DNA of 64,000 bases, from the NCBI RefSeq assembly GCF_002914525.1, contig NZ_LODW01000093.1, forward strand, positions 62,001 through 126,000, given 5' to 3'. The notes beneath the pieces were generated by a model that did not search any database, was not told where the DNA came from, and saw only the letters and a list, made by a program, of their open reading frames with translations. The position numbers and the translations under genes were made by a program. Below are positions 16,269 to 26,400 of the stretch, piece by piece. Position 1 is the first letter of the stretch; each line of letters begins with the position of its first letter. The DNA comes from Rhizobium hidalgonense. Lineage in GTDB: Bacteria > Pseudomonadota > Alphaproteobacteria > Rhizobiales > Rhizobiaceae.

Positions 16269-18419
16269 ATGCGCATCAACGACGACCGTCATTTCTTCGG
16301 CAGAGTGTTCACATTGCTGACGGTGGTATTTTCAACGCTTCTACTCGCCAGCGCAAATCCCGCGCCAGCGGCCGAGCCGACCAATTCCTCGGCGCCGATC
16401 CGGGTTATTATCGAATTGCCGAATGATGATTCCGGCCGCGCGCTGGTCAATCGGATCGTTCCCGGCAGTCAGGAACCCGTGCTGCCGGCGGCGGTCCCGC
16501 AGGGGGCGCCACCGCCGTCGATTGCCACCTCATTACAGGATTTGCGCCAGAGGCTGCTCGTGCTCCTCAATGCAGTGCCGACCCTCCCGGGACAGATTCA
16601 GGCGGCGGTCCGGGTCTTCCAGACGGATAACCATATCGACCCTGTCGGCCTGATCCTGGCAGTCATACTCTTCATAGCTGGCGGTTTCGTCGCCCAACGC
16701 CTGGCCTGGTGGTCGGGGCGGGGGCTTCTGCATTTTGTGCTGACCGCGCCTGCCGACACCGTCCGACAGCGGATCAAGCTCCATGCGGGCCGGCTTTCGA
16801 TGGGTGTCCTCGCCTTGATCGGCTACCTGATCGGCAGCCTCGGCGCGTTTATTCTCTTTCCGTGGCCTGCGGTGTTTCGCGATGTTGCCCTCATCCTGTT
16901 ATCAGCCGCGCTGATGGTGCGCCTCGGCGTACTTATCGGCCGCATCGTCATCGCGCCGGGCGCCCGCCTGCCGCATATGCGGCTTCTGACGCTTGTCACC
17001 TCGCTTGCCTGGTTCTGGTACTACTGGCTCCTCGGAATCGTCGCGGTACTGGCAGTTGGCTGGGCCACCATCGAAGTGATCCGGACGATCGGCGCTTCAC
17101 CCATCCTGGTCGACCTCTTTACCGCGGCGTGGCTTGGCGTCGTTTCAATCGCGCTGATCGTCATGATTTGGCTAAGGCAGTTTCGTTCCGACGGGCCGCC
17201 GGTGAACCGGCTGGTCTGTGTCGGCTTCAGTGCGAGCATCGTACTATCGTGGTTGTTGTGGGTGTCCGGGCTGCGCGGTGCCTTCTGGACGATGCTCGTC
17301 ATCGCGCTTCTGCCGCTGACCGTTTCGGTGGTTCGCGATATCATCGGTCGCATCATACAATCGGGCGGCGAGCACGCGGTGGACGATCCGGCCATCGTCG
17401 GATGGTCTGTTGTCATCATGCAAACGCTGCGGAACGGCCTCATCGTGGTCGCTGCGCTTCTCATTGCCCGCGCTTGGGATGTCAATCTCAGTGACCTTGC
17501 CGCCGCCGAAACGGTGACCACGCGTTTGATCCGCGCAGGCATCCGCATCGTTATCGTGCTGCTGGTGACCGACGTCATCTGGAAGCTCGCCAGCACGCTG
17601 ATCGACAGTCAGATGGCGGTGGCGTCGCGAAACGCAGAGGCCGGGCATCAGGACGGACCGGAAGCCCGCCGTCGTCAACGGTTGAATACGCTGCTTCCCA
17701 TTCTCCGCAATGTCCTGTTCCTGGCGATCGGAGCTGTCGGCTTCCTGATGATCCTGGATGCCGTCGGCATTCAGATCGGACCGCTGCTGGCAGGCGCCGG
17801 CGTCGTCGGCATAGCGGTCGGATTCGGTGCCCAAACACTGGTCAAGGACATCATATCAGGTGTCTTTTATCTGTTCGACGACGCGTTTCGCATCGGCGAA
17901 TATATTCAGGCGGCAAAATATAAAGGGACGGTCGAAGGTTTCTCGCTGCGATCGATCCGCCTGCGACACCACCGCGGTCCGGTCACCATCGTCCCGTTCG
18001 GCGAACTCGGCGCTGTGCAAAACCTCAGCCGCGACTGGGTGATCGACATCATCACGCTCACCCTGAATTATGACAGCGATCTCGAAGAGGTCCGCAAGAC
18101 CATCAAGCGCATCGGCGTCGAACTGCTGGAAGATGCCGAGCTCGGGCCCAACATCATCGAGCCCTTGAAGATGCAGGGAATCGAGCAGATGGCGGATTAT
18201 GGCGTGCAGATCCGGCTGAAGTTCATGGCCAAACCCGGCGAACAATTCGGCGTTCGCCGAAAGGCGCTCGCCATGCTGAAGAAGACATTCGCGGAAAAAG
18301 GGATCCAGTTTGCAACCCCGACGGTTCATGTTTCCAACGGGACGGCCGATGCAGCAGCGTCCGCCGCCGCAGCGGAGTTGCAAAGGCCAGCCAAAGTCAT
18401 CCCAACACTGCAGGAATAA
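16269..18419 (+). CDS. MscS-family mechanosensitive ion channel, large form
   Basis: A 716-residue inner-membrane channel. A signal peptide ends near residue 35 (ANPAPAAE). A periplasmic segment and about ten membrane helices follow. The MscS pore and beta domain lie at about 480-640: GVVGIAVGFGAQTLVKDIISGVFYLFDD, then FRIGEYI and LRHHRGPVTIVPFGELGAVQN. MscS channels release solutes on hypo-osmotic shock. The large N-terminal part resembles the YbdG/YbiO class. Monocistronic. Confidence 0.93.
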   Translation: MRINDDRHFFGRVFTLLTVVFSTLLLASANPAPAAEPTNSSAPIRVIIELPNDDSGRALVNRIVPGSQEPVLPAAVPQGAPPPSIATSLQDLRQRLLVLLNAVPTLPGQIQAAVRVFQTDNHIDPVGLILAVILFIAGGFVAQRLAWWSGRGLLHFVLTAPADTVRQRIKLHAGRLSMGVLALIGYLIGSLGAFILFPWPAVFRDVALILLSAALMVRLGVLIGRIVIAPGARLPHMRLLTLVTSLAWFWYYWLLGIVAVLAVGWATIEVIRTIGASPILVDLFTAAWLGVVSIALIVMIWLRQFRSDGPPVNRLVCVGFSASIVLSWLLWVSGLRGAFWTMLVIALLPLTVSVVRDIIGRIIQSGGEHAVDDPAIVGWSVVIMQTLRNGLIVVAALLIARAWDVNLSDLAAAETVTTRLIRAGIRIVIVLLVTDVIWKLASTLIDSQMAVASRNAEAGHQDGPEARRRQRLNTLLPILRNVLFLAIGAVGFLMILDAVGIQIGPLLAGAGVVGIAVGFGAQTLVKDIISGVFYLFDDAFRIGEYIQAAKYKGTVEGFSLRSIRLRHHRGPVTIVPFGELGAVQNLSRDWVIDIITLTLNYDSDLEEVRKTIKRIGVELLEDAELGPNIIEPLKMQGIEQMADYGVQIRLKFMAKPGEQFGVRRKALAMLKKTFAEKGIQFATPTVHVSNGTADAAASAAAAELQRPAKVIPTLQE

Positions 18420-18557
18420 TTGTGGCGTGCGATCGTCAAAATGCAGTTCGACCGGGCCCAGAGCCGGGCCGTGAGACGAGCGATGGAGATAGGCCATTGT
18501 AATCAAAAGATATCTTTGTGTTCCATAATCTATCTTATGCGATCTTCTGATGTAGCC

Positions 18558-18597
18558 GCAAAGTTGAAGTGTCCTGTTTCTGCAAAGTTGGAATGTC
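18558..18597 (+). repeat. subterminal direct repeats of the IS end
   Basis: GCAAAGTTGAAGTGTC (18558-18573) and GCAAAGTTGGAATGTC (18582-18597) differ at two positions and are spaced 24 nt start to start. Repeats at an IS end are commonly transposase-binding sites. Confidence 0.55.
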
Positions 18598-18633
18598 ACA
18601 CTCCCCGCGTTTTGCTGACGTGGGAGATTGCAG

Positions 18634-19180
18634 ATGGGATTGATTGCGATGAGCGAGCGCGATCTGCAGCGGATCGAGGTTCTGTCGACGGTGATCGCCG
18701 GTCGGATGACGCTGGTGTCGGCGGCGCATGTGCTTGATTTGAGCGAGCGCCAGGTGCGGCGGTTGTTGGGTCGCATCCGCACAACCGGCGCGGCGTCGAT
18801 CCGCCATAAGGCGATTGGTCGGCCGTCGAACCACCGGATCAGCGATGGCGTTCGGGATCAGAAGACCCGTGATCAGCGTCTGAGCGTCGTTCAGGTGCTG
18901 CAAGCCTATGATCAGGCCGGTCCAGACGGTCTGGTTTCGAAGAAGCGATCGCGCCCGAGCAACCGGCGTCACAACGATGATTTCCGCAATGCGGCGCTGG
19001 AATCTGATCCGCGAAGACTATCTGGATTTCGGTCCGACACTGGCGCGTGAGAAGCTGATCGAACTACATCAGATTTCAGTCGCCAAGGAAAGGCTGCGCC
19101 AATGGATGACCGAGGCCGGCATCTGGGTCTCGCGGCGCGAAAGCAAGAAGCGGGTTTTTCAGCCGCGCGGGCAGAGGCCG
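18634..19180 (+). pseudogene. broken transposase (HTH domains only)
   Basis: ATG 18634 has GGGAG at 18622-18626. The first frame reads MSERDLQRIEVLSTVIAGRM and on to IRHKAIGRPSNHRISDGVRD, the N-terminal HTH of the family. It then continues directly into a second related HTH region (LQAYDQAGPDGLVSKKRSRP), as if two different copies were joined. Near 19001 the frame is lost, and the next segment (LIREDYLDFGPTLAREKL through RVFQPRG) continues in another frame. The DDE catalytic part is absent. Confidence 0.7.
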
Positions 19181-19261
19181 TCGTTGGCGCCCTCACCTGC
19201 CCGGTTCGCCAGTGCCAATCAATCTTATCGCGGCTTGGCACGCGCGCCGCACGGCAGAGAA

Positions 19262-19284
19262 ATTCAAATACAATATTTTTGAAT
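19262..19284. repeat. AT-rich inverted repeat
   Basis: ATTCAAA, a 9-nt AT-rich spacer, TTTGAAT. It sits between the IS remnant and the GGDEF-EAL gene in an otherwise GC-rich background. It could be an operator, or simply foreign DNA left from the insertion. The stretch 19181-19436 holds no intact gene. Confidence 0.4.
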
Positions 19285-19436
19285 ATCTCGACGCAATCTC
19301 CAACCGACCGTCGCCGATCGCTGTCGCTGCACCAGCGTGCTGAAAGCAAGAGGCGGCGACATCCGAACCGGATCGGCTTTTCTCCCAGGCCGGCCGGTTT
19401 AGCGTTGCCTTAAAGAAACTGTGCAAGGATGCAGGC

Positions 19437-21719
19437 GTGTCCATCCGCGCCGGCAACCAGATGAAGTTTCTTAGAAGTCCAAAGATAGTACGTGGCCTCG
19501 CTACTTCCACAGCCAGCCATGCCAGCGCATTTGCTCCGGCAATATTCGCGGCAATGATTGCAGTCATCATCGTCTGGGTTGCAACGAACTGGCGGCTGGA
19601 GCGCTCGCTGGCCGAAGAACGCTCGATTGTTGCCGGCGAGCTTGCCACAATATCATCTCGGCTACAGACCAACCTCAATAGCAATGTGAAGCTGCTGCAA
19701 GGGCTGGCAGCCGGTATCGCCGTCGATCCGACAATGGACCAAAACGGATTTTCCAAACTTGCGGCGCAGATACTGCAGCCCGATTCACAATTGCGCAGCT
19801 TCGCTGCGGCGCCCGACATGGTGGTCAAGTGGGTCTATCCGGAAAAAGGAAACGAAAAGGCCATCGGGCTCGATTACCGAAAAAATGAGAAGCAACGGGC
19901 TGCCGCGATGCTGGCGCGCAACACCCACAACATCGTTCTGACAGGCCCGGTGGAGCTCGTCCAAGGCGGAACTGCTTTCGTCGTCAGGTGCCCGATTTAT
20001 AACAATGACGGAAACAGCCAGGTCTTTTGGGGTCTGCTCTCCGGAATCATAGATATCCCAAGACTCTATAGCGATAGCGGCCTCGGATCGACCGAGCTTG
20101 AGATTGCCATCAGCACCGTGCCGGAGCCAAATTCGGCGAAACAGGTTTTTCTCGGAAATCTGGAAACCTTTTCGAAGCAGCCGGTCGTGACATCCGTTGA
20201 TATGACTTATGGCCGATGGACCTTCGTCGCCGTGCCCAAGCGGGGATGGGGACAAAATAGCGGGATAGGCATTTTTGAGTTTTATGCGAGCCTGTTGGCG
20301 TTGTGTGTCGTTGCGCCGATCATTTGGGTCGGCCTCCTGACCAAATCCCGTCAAAGAACGATTGAAAAGCTTCGCCTTCACAAGAAGAAGCTCGTTCGAG
20401 CGCGGCAACGGCTGGAATATCTGTCGTTGCACGATGCGCTGACGGGGCTGGCGAACCGACGGTTTGTCGACCAGATGATCTCGCAACCACAGAGACCCGG
20501 TGGAGAACATAGTCTGATCCTCATTCATATCGACCTCGACCGATTTAAAGAGATCAACGACACGAAAGGACATGCCGGCGGCGACATGGTCCTGCAAACT
20601 ACGGCTTCGCGCCTCGCCGATTTGACCGGTCCAAACGACGTCGCGGCTCGGATCGGTGGAGACGAGTTCATCTTCGCCCGGTGGAGCGCCGATCCCGAGA
20701 CTGAAGCAACCGAATTGGCCAAACAGATCGTCGACGGCCTCCAGCGGCCCATCCTTATCGATGGGGCAGAGTATGTGGTCGGAGCGAGCGTCGGTGTCGC
20801 CTGGGAGACTGAACGTGCCCGCGGGCGGGATCTTGGTCAGTTGCTTCTGAATGCCGATTTGGCTCTCTACGAGGCGAAAAAGACCGGCCGTGGCCGCGCG
20901 GCCATCTTCACCGAAGAGCTTCGTAGCGCTGCAATCCATTCAAAAGAATTGGCGGATGAGTTCAATCAGGCGCTCGACCGCGATGAACTTGTCGCCTTCT
21001 TCCAACCGCAGTTCAACGCAGATACGTTGGCTATCGCCGGCGTCGAGGCCCTTGCCCGCTGGGATCACCCGCGAAAAGGTCTGCTCGGCCCGAACAATTT
21101 TCTTGACGCCGCGGAAAGACTGGGGCGGAGCGGCGACATGGATAGGCTAATCCTGCAGAAGGCCCTGTTCGAGCTTACGAGATGGGATAGTCTGGGAATG
21201 CAGATCCCGCGTGTCTCAGTCAATATCTCAGCGCGCCGCCTGGCGCAGCCAAATCTGCTTGCCGAGCTGTCCGAGCTTCCCGTATCGAAGGGTCGACTGT
21301 GTTTCGAGTTGCTTGAGACAATTTCCTTCGACGAGCTTCAGCCTGCGCTCAATGATATCATTGCGATTATCAAAGAGCTTGGCATTGAAATCGAGATCGA
21401 CGATTTCGGCACGGAACATGCCAGCATCATTAGTCTGCTTCGATTTGAGCCGCGGCGACTTAAAATCGACCGCGAAATTATCAAACCGATCATAGCTTCT
21501 CCGTCTCAACGCCGCCTGGTTTCCTCCATTATCGAAATCGGCCGGTCACAGAACATCGACATCGTTGCCGAGGGCGTGGAGACAATGGAGCACGCGAAGA
21601 TCCTGAAAGACCTTGGTTGCCATTTGTTGCAGGGCTATGCTCTAGCGCGACCAATGACATCGGAACAGTTGATCGAATTTTGCAGCATGAAGGACAAAGG
21701 ACGGACGGTGGCAGGCTGA
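19437..21719 (+). CDS. CHASE-GGDEF-EAL membrane c-di-GMP enzyme
   Basis: A 760-residue sensor. A membrane helix lies at about 30-50. A CHASE-like extracytoplasmic domain (about 55-270, with WVYPEKGNEKAIGLDY) follows, then a second helix near 285-305. The diguanylate cyclase domain has an intact GGDEF in ARIGGDEFIFARW, with no obvious RxxD inhibitory site just before it. The phosphodiesterase domain has E-A-L in GVEALARWDHP and later IEIDDFGTEHAS. Both activities look possible. GTG 19437 has AAGGAT at 19425-19430; ATG 19461 is the alternative. Confidence 0.9.
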   Translation: MSIRAGNQMKFLRSPKIVRGLATSTASHASAFAPAIFAAMIAVIIVWVATNWRLERSLAEERSIVAGELATISSRLQTNLNSNVKLLQGLAAGIAVDPTMDQNGFSKLAAQILQPDSQLRSFAAAPDMVVKWVYPEKGNEKAIGLDYRKNEKQRAAAMLARNTHNIVLTGPVELVQGGTAFVVRCPIYNNDGNSQVFWGLLSGIIDIPRLYSDSGLGSTELEIAISTVPEPNSAKQVFLGNLETFSKQPVVTSVDMTYGRWTFVAVPKRGWGQNSGIGIFEFYASLLALCVVAPIIWVGLLTKSRQRTIEKLRLHKKKLVRARQRLEYLSLHDALTGLANRRFVDQMISQPQRPGGEHSLILIHIDLDRFKEINDTKGHAGGDMVLQTTASRLADLTGPNDVAARIGGDEFIFARWSADPETEATELAKQIVDGLQRPILIDGAEYVVGASVGVAWETERARGRDLGQLLLNADLALYEAKKTGRGRAAIFTEELRSAAIHSKELADEFNQALDRDELVAFFQPQFNADTLAIAGVEALARWDHPRKGLLGPNNFLDAAERLGRSGDMDRLILQKALFELTRWDSLGMQIPRVSVNISARRLAQPNLLAELSELPVSKGRLCFELLETISFDELQPALNDIIAIIKELGIEIEIDDFGTEHASIISLLRFEPRRLKIDREIIKPIIASPSQRRLVSSIIEIGRSQNIDIVAEGVETMEHAKILKDLGCHLLQGYALARPMTSEQLIEFCSMKDKGRTVAG

Positions 21720-21749
21720 AGAAACCCCGCCAGCCTAGTCTAAAGCGCG

Positions 21750-22115
21750 CTAACGACGAGATGGAGCGTGCATTGCCCGCAGCCGGCGAATTGTTTCGCA
21801 GCCATCGGTCGTTTTCGAAACCGCGGTCTTCCTGCCGGCTGCTTCGGCGGCCGCATCCACCAGCTGAAACGCATATTCGACGGCCGCTTCCATGTCGTCC
21901 TGGCAGAGTTTTTCGCCGCGGCAGCGGGTCTCAAGCAATCGTCTGACCCGGCGTTTGACGATTGGAATGGCGGCGGAAGCGGAGTGAGCGAGGAGCTGTC
22001 GCAAGCAGCAGGTCGCCACCACTTCGCAAACCAACAGCTTTCCCTCGATTTCGCCGAACGTCGGTACGGCGAACCGCGCTCCTCCAGTCTGGCAGTCACG
22101 ATCTGTAACCAACAT
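21750..22115 (-). CDS. hypothetical protein, 121 aa
   Basis: A soluble, Cys- and Arg-rich protein starting MLVTDRDCQTGGARFAV. It contains a helical segment (DDMEAAVEYAFQLVDAAAEAAG, about 72-93). The start has GGGAG on the minus strand, 7 nt away. Overlapping frames on both strands are biased to Arg and Pro, whereas this one has a normal composition. I do not recognise the family. Confidence 0.55.
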   Translation of the reverse strand: MLVTDRDCQTGGARFAVPTFGEIEGKLLVCEVVATCCLRQLLAHSASAAIPIVKRRVRRLLETRCRGEKLCQDDMEAAVEYAFQLVDAAAEAAGRKTAVSKTTDGCETIRRLRAMHAPSRR

Positions 22116-22649
22116 CTTCGTTCTCCCGTCACTTCACCCCTTTTGGCCGCCCTCTTCAGCCGACGATGTCCCTTGCAATGCCTCCTCCCAACACATCAAC
22201 GCGTCCGCATGTCCACTATACGCCTCCAGAGACTGGATGGTTGCGCGTATGGCGATTCAATCCCCTTTTATCCCGACCCTGCGCGCTCCTCCCGTGGCGA
22301 AACCGTCCCAGCATTCCCTCGGCATATAATAGGATCGGATCTGTGATCGTCTTGCTCTAACCTGCCAGCCGATCCTACCCTGCTCGAACACGGCCGCTTT
22401 GCGTTAAATCAATGAATGATCGAGTTCTTGCAGGCTGCTGAAATCGGTGCATGTCACCCTTGTCGATCCGCCGGCATCGTCCTCGGCGGCCGCCAGCTCG
22501 TCATGGGCGCCTATATCATCCTCGGCTGCAGCAGCGTCTTTTCGGCGGCGTTGTGCGATCGATGGTCGAAGGCAAACTCAAATTCCGCTGTTTCTCGCCC
22601 CTGAACAAATCGCCCGGGATCGTCCGGGCACCCTTCCCTGGCGACAGTC
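22116..22649. other. 534-bp stretch without a convincing gene
   Basis: Lies between two minus-strand genes. Several short open frames exist but none has a ribosome-binding site or a recognisable sequence. The part near 22470-22560 reads GIVLGGRQLVMGAYIILG in one plus frame and may be a decayed membrane segment. Nothing firm is seen. Confidence 0.45.
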
Positions 22650-23108
22650 TCAGTCAACCGAGAGCGCCGTTCGACCGCTCACCTCCCGGGCGACTATGCC
22701 GTAAAATATATGTTCGGAGACCGAGCCCGTCGGTTGTTCCTGCAGCTTCAACGCGCCGATTTCCCACCAATCGAAGTGTTTTTGCAGCAACGACCAGGCC
22801 TGCAGCCTCTCACTGCGCCAACGGTCTGTATCCGGGAACTCCTCGAACCTCCCATCGACGACGACACTCGTCCAACCCTTGCCTGTGCCGCGCCGGTCGA
22901 TTTGCAGACAGACATTTTCGTTCGCGCGCATCCAGTCGACCTTTCTGCCCGGCATTGAAAAACTATAGATCGTGGTCTTTGCGTAGGCGAAATAGATCGG
23001 GACCACGTAGGGTCGGCCATCTTTGCAACAGGCCAGATGGCCAAATCGGGACTGCTCGAGAACGGCGGAGCATTCCGCCGGGGTCAGGTCTTTCAGGATG
23101 TAGCTCAT
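22650..23108 (-). CDS. pyridoxamine 5'-phosphate oxidase family (flavin-nucleotide-binding) protein
   Basis: A 152-residue split-barrel flavoprotein of the PPOX type: LEQSRFGHLACCKDGRPYVVPIYFAY, then YSFSMPGRKVDWMRANENVCLQID and WTSVVVDGRFEEFPD. Such proteins bind FMN, F420 or haem-like ligands; the substrate is unknown. The ATG at 23108 is preceded by GGAGGGAG. A perfect FNR/FixK palindrome lies about 60 bp upstream, suggesting induction at low oxygen. Confidence 0.85.
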   Translation of the reverse strand: MSYILKDLTPAECSAVLEQSRFGHLACCKDGRPYVVPIYFAYAKTTIYSFSMPGRKVDWMRANENVCLQIDRRGTGKGWTSVVVDGRFEEFPDTDRWRSERLQAWSLLQKHFDWWEIGALKLQEQPTGSVSEHIFYGIVAREVSGRTALSVD

Positions 23109-23166
23109 CGGTGGCTCCCTCCTCCATGACGACATAGCAGGCTCGCGCTTTTACGCTCAATCCGCT

Positions 23167-23180
23167 TTGATCTTAATCAA
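23167..23180. promoter_or_regulatory. FNR/FixK-type operator
   Basis: TTGATCTTAATCAA matches TTGAT-N4-ATCAA exactly, the binding site of FixK/FnrN regulators in rhizobia. It is centred about 65 bp before the PPOX-like gene on the minus strand, and about 235 bp before the cyclase gene on the plus strand. Confidence 0.65.
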
Positions 23181-23407
23181 TGCGCAATTTCATTGCCCGA
23201 GGCGCCTCTCCGGACACCAACTGCTTTCCGCTCCTGCACCGGGCGTCAGGTAACTTAGGCAGTAGCGCTTTCGGAAGTGGCAGCATGCAAGCCGTTCTGT
23301 TTAGGGCTTGCAGGCCCCACGCGGCAGGTTCATGCTGCCCCTGTTTAAAGCCCGCTGGTTGCGGTCGAAATCGCCGTGACACATCGGGCCTTCGTGGGAC
23401 GCGTGCG

Positions 23408-26400
23408 ATGGAGTGCGCCGGCTGCAGTTTCGATATTCAGAGTGGTTTTGCCTTCTGCCCGCGGTGCGGCGCAAGGCAGCCCCTCTCCTGCGCTGCTTGC
23501 GGCTGCGCCTGTCAGCCGGATTTTGCCTTCTGTCCGAGATGCGGCGCGTCGATCTCAGGCAAAGCCCCGCCTGCGCCGAAGCCAAGCATCGAGGTAGTGC
23601 CGCAGAAATCGGACAGCGATGCCGATCGGCGGCCGGTGACGGTGCTGTTTGCCGATCTCTGTGGCTTCACGACGCTGAGCGAGCAGATCGACCCCGAAAT
23701 CATGCGTGTGCTGCAGAACGAATTGTTCGAGGAGATGACGCAGGCGGTAGAGGCCTATGGCGGCTTCGTCGACAAGTTCGTCGGCGATGCGCTGCTGGCG
23801 CTGTTCGGCGCGCCGGTTGCCCATGAAGACGATCCGGTCCGGGCGCTCGGGGCCGCGCTCGATATGATCCGTCGGGCCACCGAGGTCGGCGAGCGCTGGA
23901 ACGCCCGCGCCGGCGTGCCGTTGCGTCTGCATATCGGCATCAATAGCGGACCCGTCGTCACCGGCGGCTTCGGTGCCGTCAACACAAAATCCTATTCGGT
24001 GACCGGCGACACGGTGAACACCGCCCAACGGCTGCAATCGATGGCGGGCGAAAACGATATCCTCGTCGGGCCGCTGACCTATCGCCTCACCCGCCATGCC
24101 TTTGCCTTCGACAGTCTCGGCGCACAGACCTTGCGCGGCAAAAGCGGAAACGTTCTCGTCCATCGGCTAACAGGGCTGCTGGAAGCGCCGCATACGGCGC
24201 GCGGGCTGGAAAGTTTCGGCCTTCAGGCGCCGATGATCGGACGGGACGGCGAGATGTCGCGGCTGCTGACCTGCCTCGATCTCGCCTGCGGCGGTGCAGC
24301 GCAGCTCGTCCGCCTGATCGGCGAAGCCGGTATCGGCAAATCGCGATTGGTCAACGAATTCGTCGGAACCGCCGGCGATGCGGCCCGTTTCCCCGGCCTT
24401 GCCATCCGCAAAGCGACTTGCTCGCCACTCGGCGAACAATCCTACGGCACGCTCGCCGCGGTCGTGCGCAGCGCTTACGGCATCGGCGAGCGGGATGATC
24501 TCGACAGGACGCGGCAAATGCTGACAACAGGATTCCGCGCACTCGATCTCACCCAGGAGGATGTCGAGGGGCTTCTGCCGCTGTTTCTGCATGTGCTCGG
24601 CCTCGGCGATCCCGATGGGGCGTTGCGGCACATCGAGCCGGAACAGTTGCGGCGACAGATCTTCTATGCGGTGCGCACCGTCTTCGAGCGGCGGCTGGCG
24701 CAAGGTCCGCTGCTGCTGGTCATCGAGGATCTGCACTGGGCGGACGCCGCCTCGCTTGAGGTGCTCCGCTTCATGATGGATCGGCTGGAGCGCAGCCGGC
24801 TGATGCTGCTGGCGATCTACCGGCCGACATCGCAGACCGATCCGCTGAACTCCGATCGCGTCAACGTTACCGTGCAACGTCTTGACCCGCTGTTTGCGGC
24901 CGATGGCCAGAAGCTGCTCGCTGCCTTTTTCGGCGAGGGTCACGGCAAGCTGCCAGTCACGATGCGCAAACGCATCCTCGACCGGGCCGGCGGCAATCCG
25001 CTCTTCATCGAAGAAATCCTCCGGGTCCTGATCGACAGGGGCACGTTGCACAATGATGGTCAGCGCTGGCACCTCGCCGCCGAAGACACGGACGTCGACA
25101 TACCCGTCAACTTGCAAGCCCTGTTGCTTGCCCGTGTCGATCGTCTGCCGCAGGAGATGAGACGCTTGGCGCAGGAGGCAGCCGTCGTCGGGCCGAAATT
25201 CGATACCGCCCTGCTCCGCACAGTCACTTTCGACCCAGCCGCCGTCGATGCGGCGCTGGATTACCTCTGCGATGCCGACATCATCGAGGAATTGCGCGGG
25301 CCGGATGCCGGGAGCGCCCCAGGCTATCGCTTCAGCCAGACCCTGATGCACGACGTCATCTATCACAATCTGCTGCTGCAACGGCGCATGGAACTGCATC
25401 TTCGGATCGGCCGGGTTCTGGAACGCCAATATGGCCTGGCACCCGAGCGGCCCGAGCATCTGGCGCAACTCGGCCATCACTTCAGCCTGACCACCGAAAA
25501 GGCCAAAGGCGCCGGCTATCTGATGGCTGCGGGCGATCTGGCACGCAAGACCTACGCCAATGACGATGCCATGCGCCTTTACCGGCAGGCCCTTGCGGCC
25601 TTCGCCAATGAGCCGGAGGCGACGGCGGAGCAATTGGCGCTGTTGGAGCGTCTTGGCGACCTCTGCGCTCCTGCCGGCCGCCGCGACGATGCCCTGAACC
25701 ACTATCAGCAGGCGCTTGCGATCCATCGCGCCAAAGACGACCGGATTGCCGCAGCGAGGATATTGCGAAAGACTGGCCGTCTGCATCTCGATGCAGGACG
25801 CCGCGACCAGGCGGAGACCCATTGCGCTGCGGCCGAGGCGATGATCGCGACAATCGATGCGCCGGTCGAACATGCGCATCTCCTGCAGGAGCGCGGCCAT
25901 CTGGCCTTCCGCATGGGCGATCAGGCTGCGGCCGCCGAGTGGGCGACGCAGGCGCTGCAATGCCTGCAAACACTACCGATCGACGGAACGACCGAGGCCG
26001 GGCGGGAGGCGGCGCGCGCAATGGCGGAGGCGCTGAATACCAAGGGTGCAGCGCTTGCCCGGCTCGGGCGCCGCCGCGATGCCGTGCAGGAAGTCGAGCG
26101 CAGCCTTTCGGTCGCTGAAAAGGCCGATCTGCAAAGTGCTGCCTGCCGCGCCTATTCCAATCTCGGTGTGCTCTACACGATCGTCGATCCGGCCAGTGCC
26201 ATCAAGATCTGCCGGCGCGGCCTGGAGGTGGCAACCCGCATCGGTGACCTCGGCTTCCAGGCGCGCCTTCTCGCCAACCTTGCGGTTTCCTGCTGCACCT
26301 TTACCGATCGCTGCGCTGCCGAAGGTGTGCCGGCAGCGGAAAAGGCGGTCGAAATCGACCGGGCGCTCGACCAGCGCGACCATCTCTCGGTACCGCTGAT

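Larger units (their letters stand above)
18551..19180 (+). mobile_element. remnant of an ISNCY-like insertion sequence, chimeric and truncated
   Basis: The left part starts near 18551 with two direct repeats of GCAAAGTTG-A/G-AxTGTC, then a broken transposase. Similarity to the helix-turn-helix transposases of this IS type ends near 19180 before the catalytic DDE core. No right terminal repeat is seen. The element is therefore immobile. Confidence 0.65.

Noticed and set aside
24167..25969. 600-residue minus-strand open frame over the cyclase/TPR gene
   Set aside because: Antisense shadow produced by high GC codon bias; the plus-strand protein carries all motifs.
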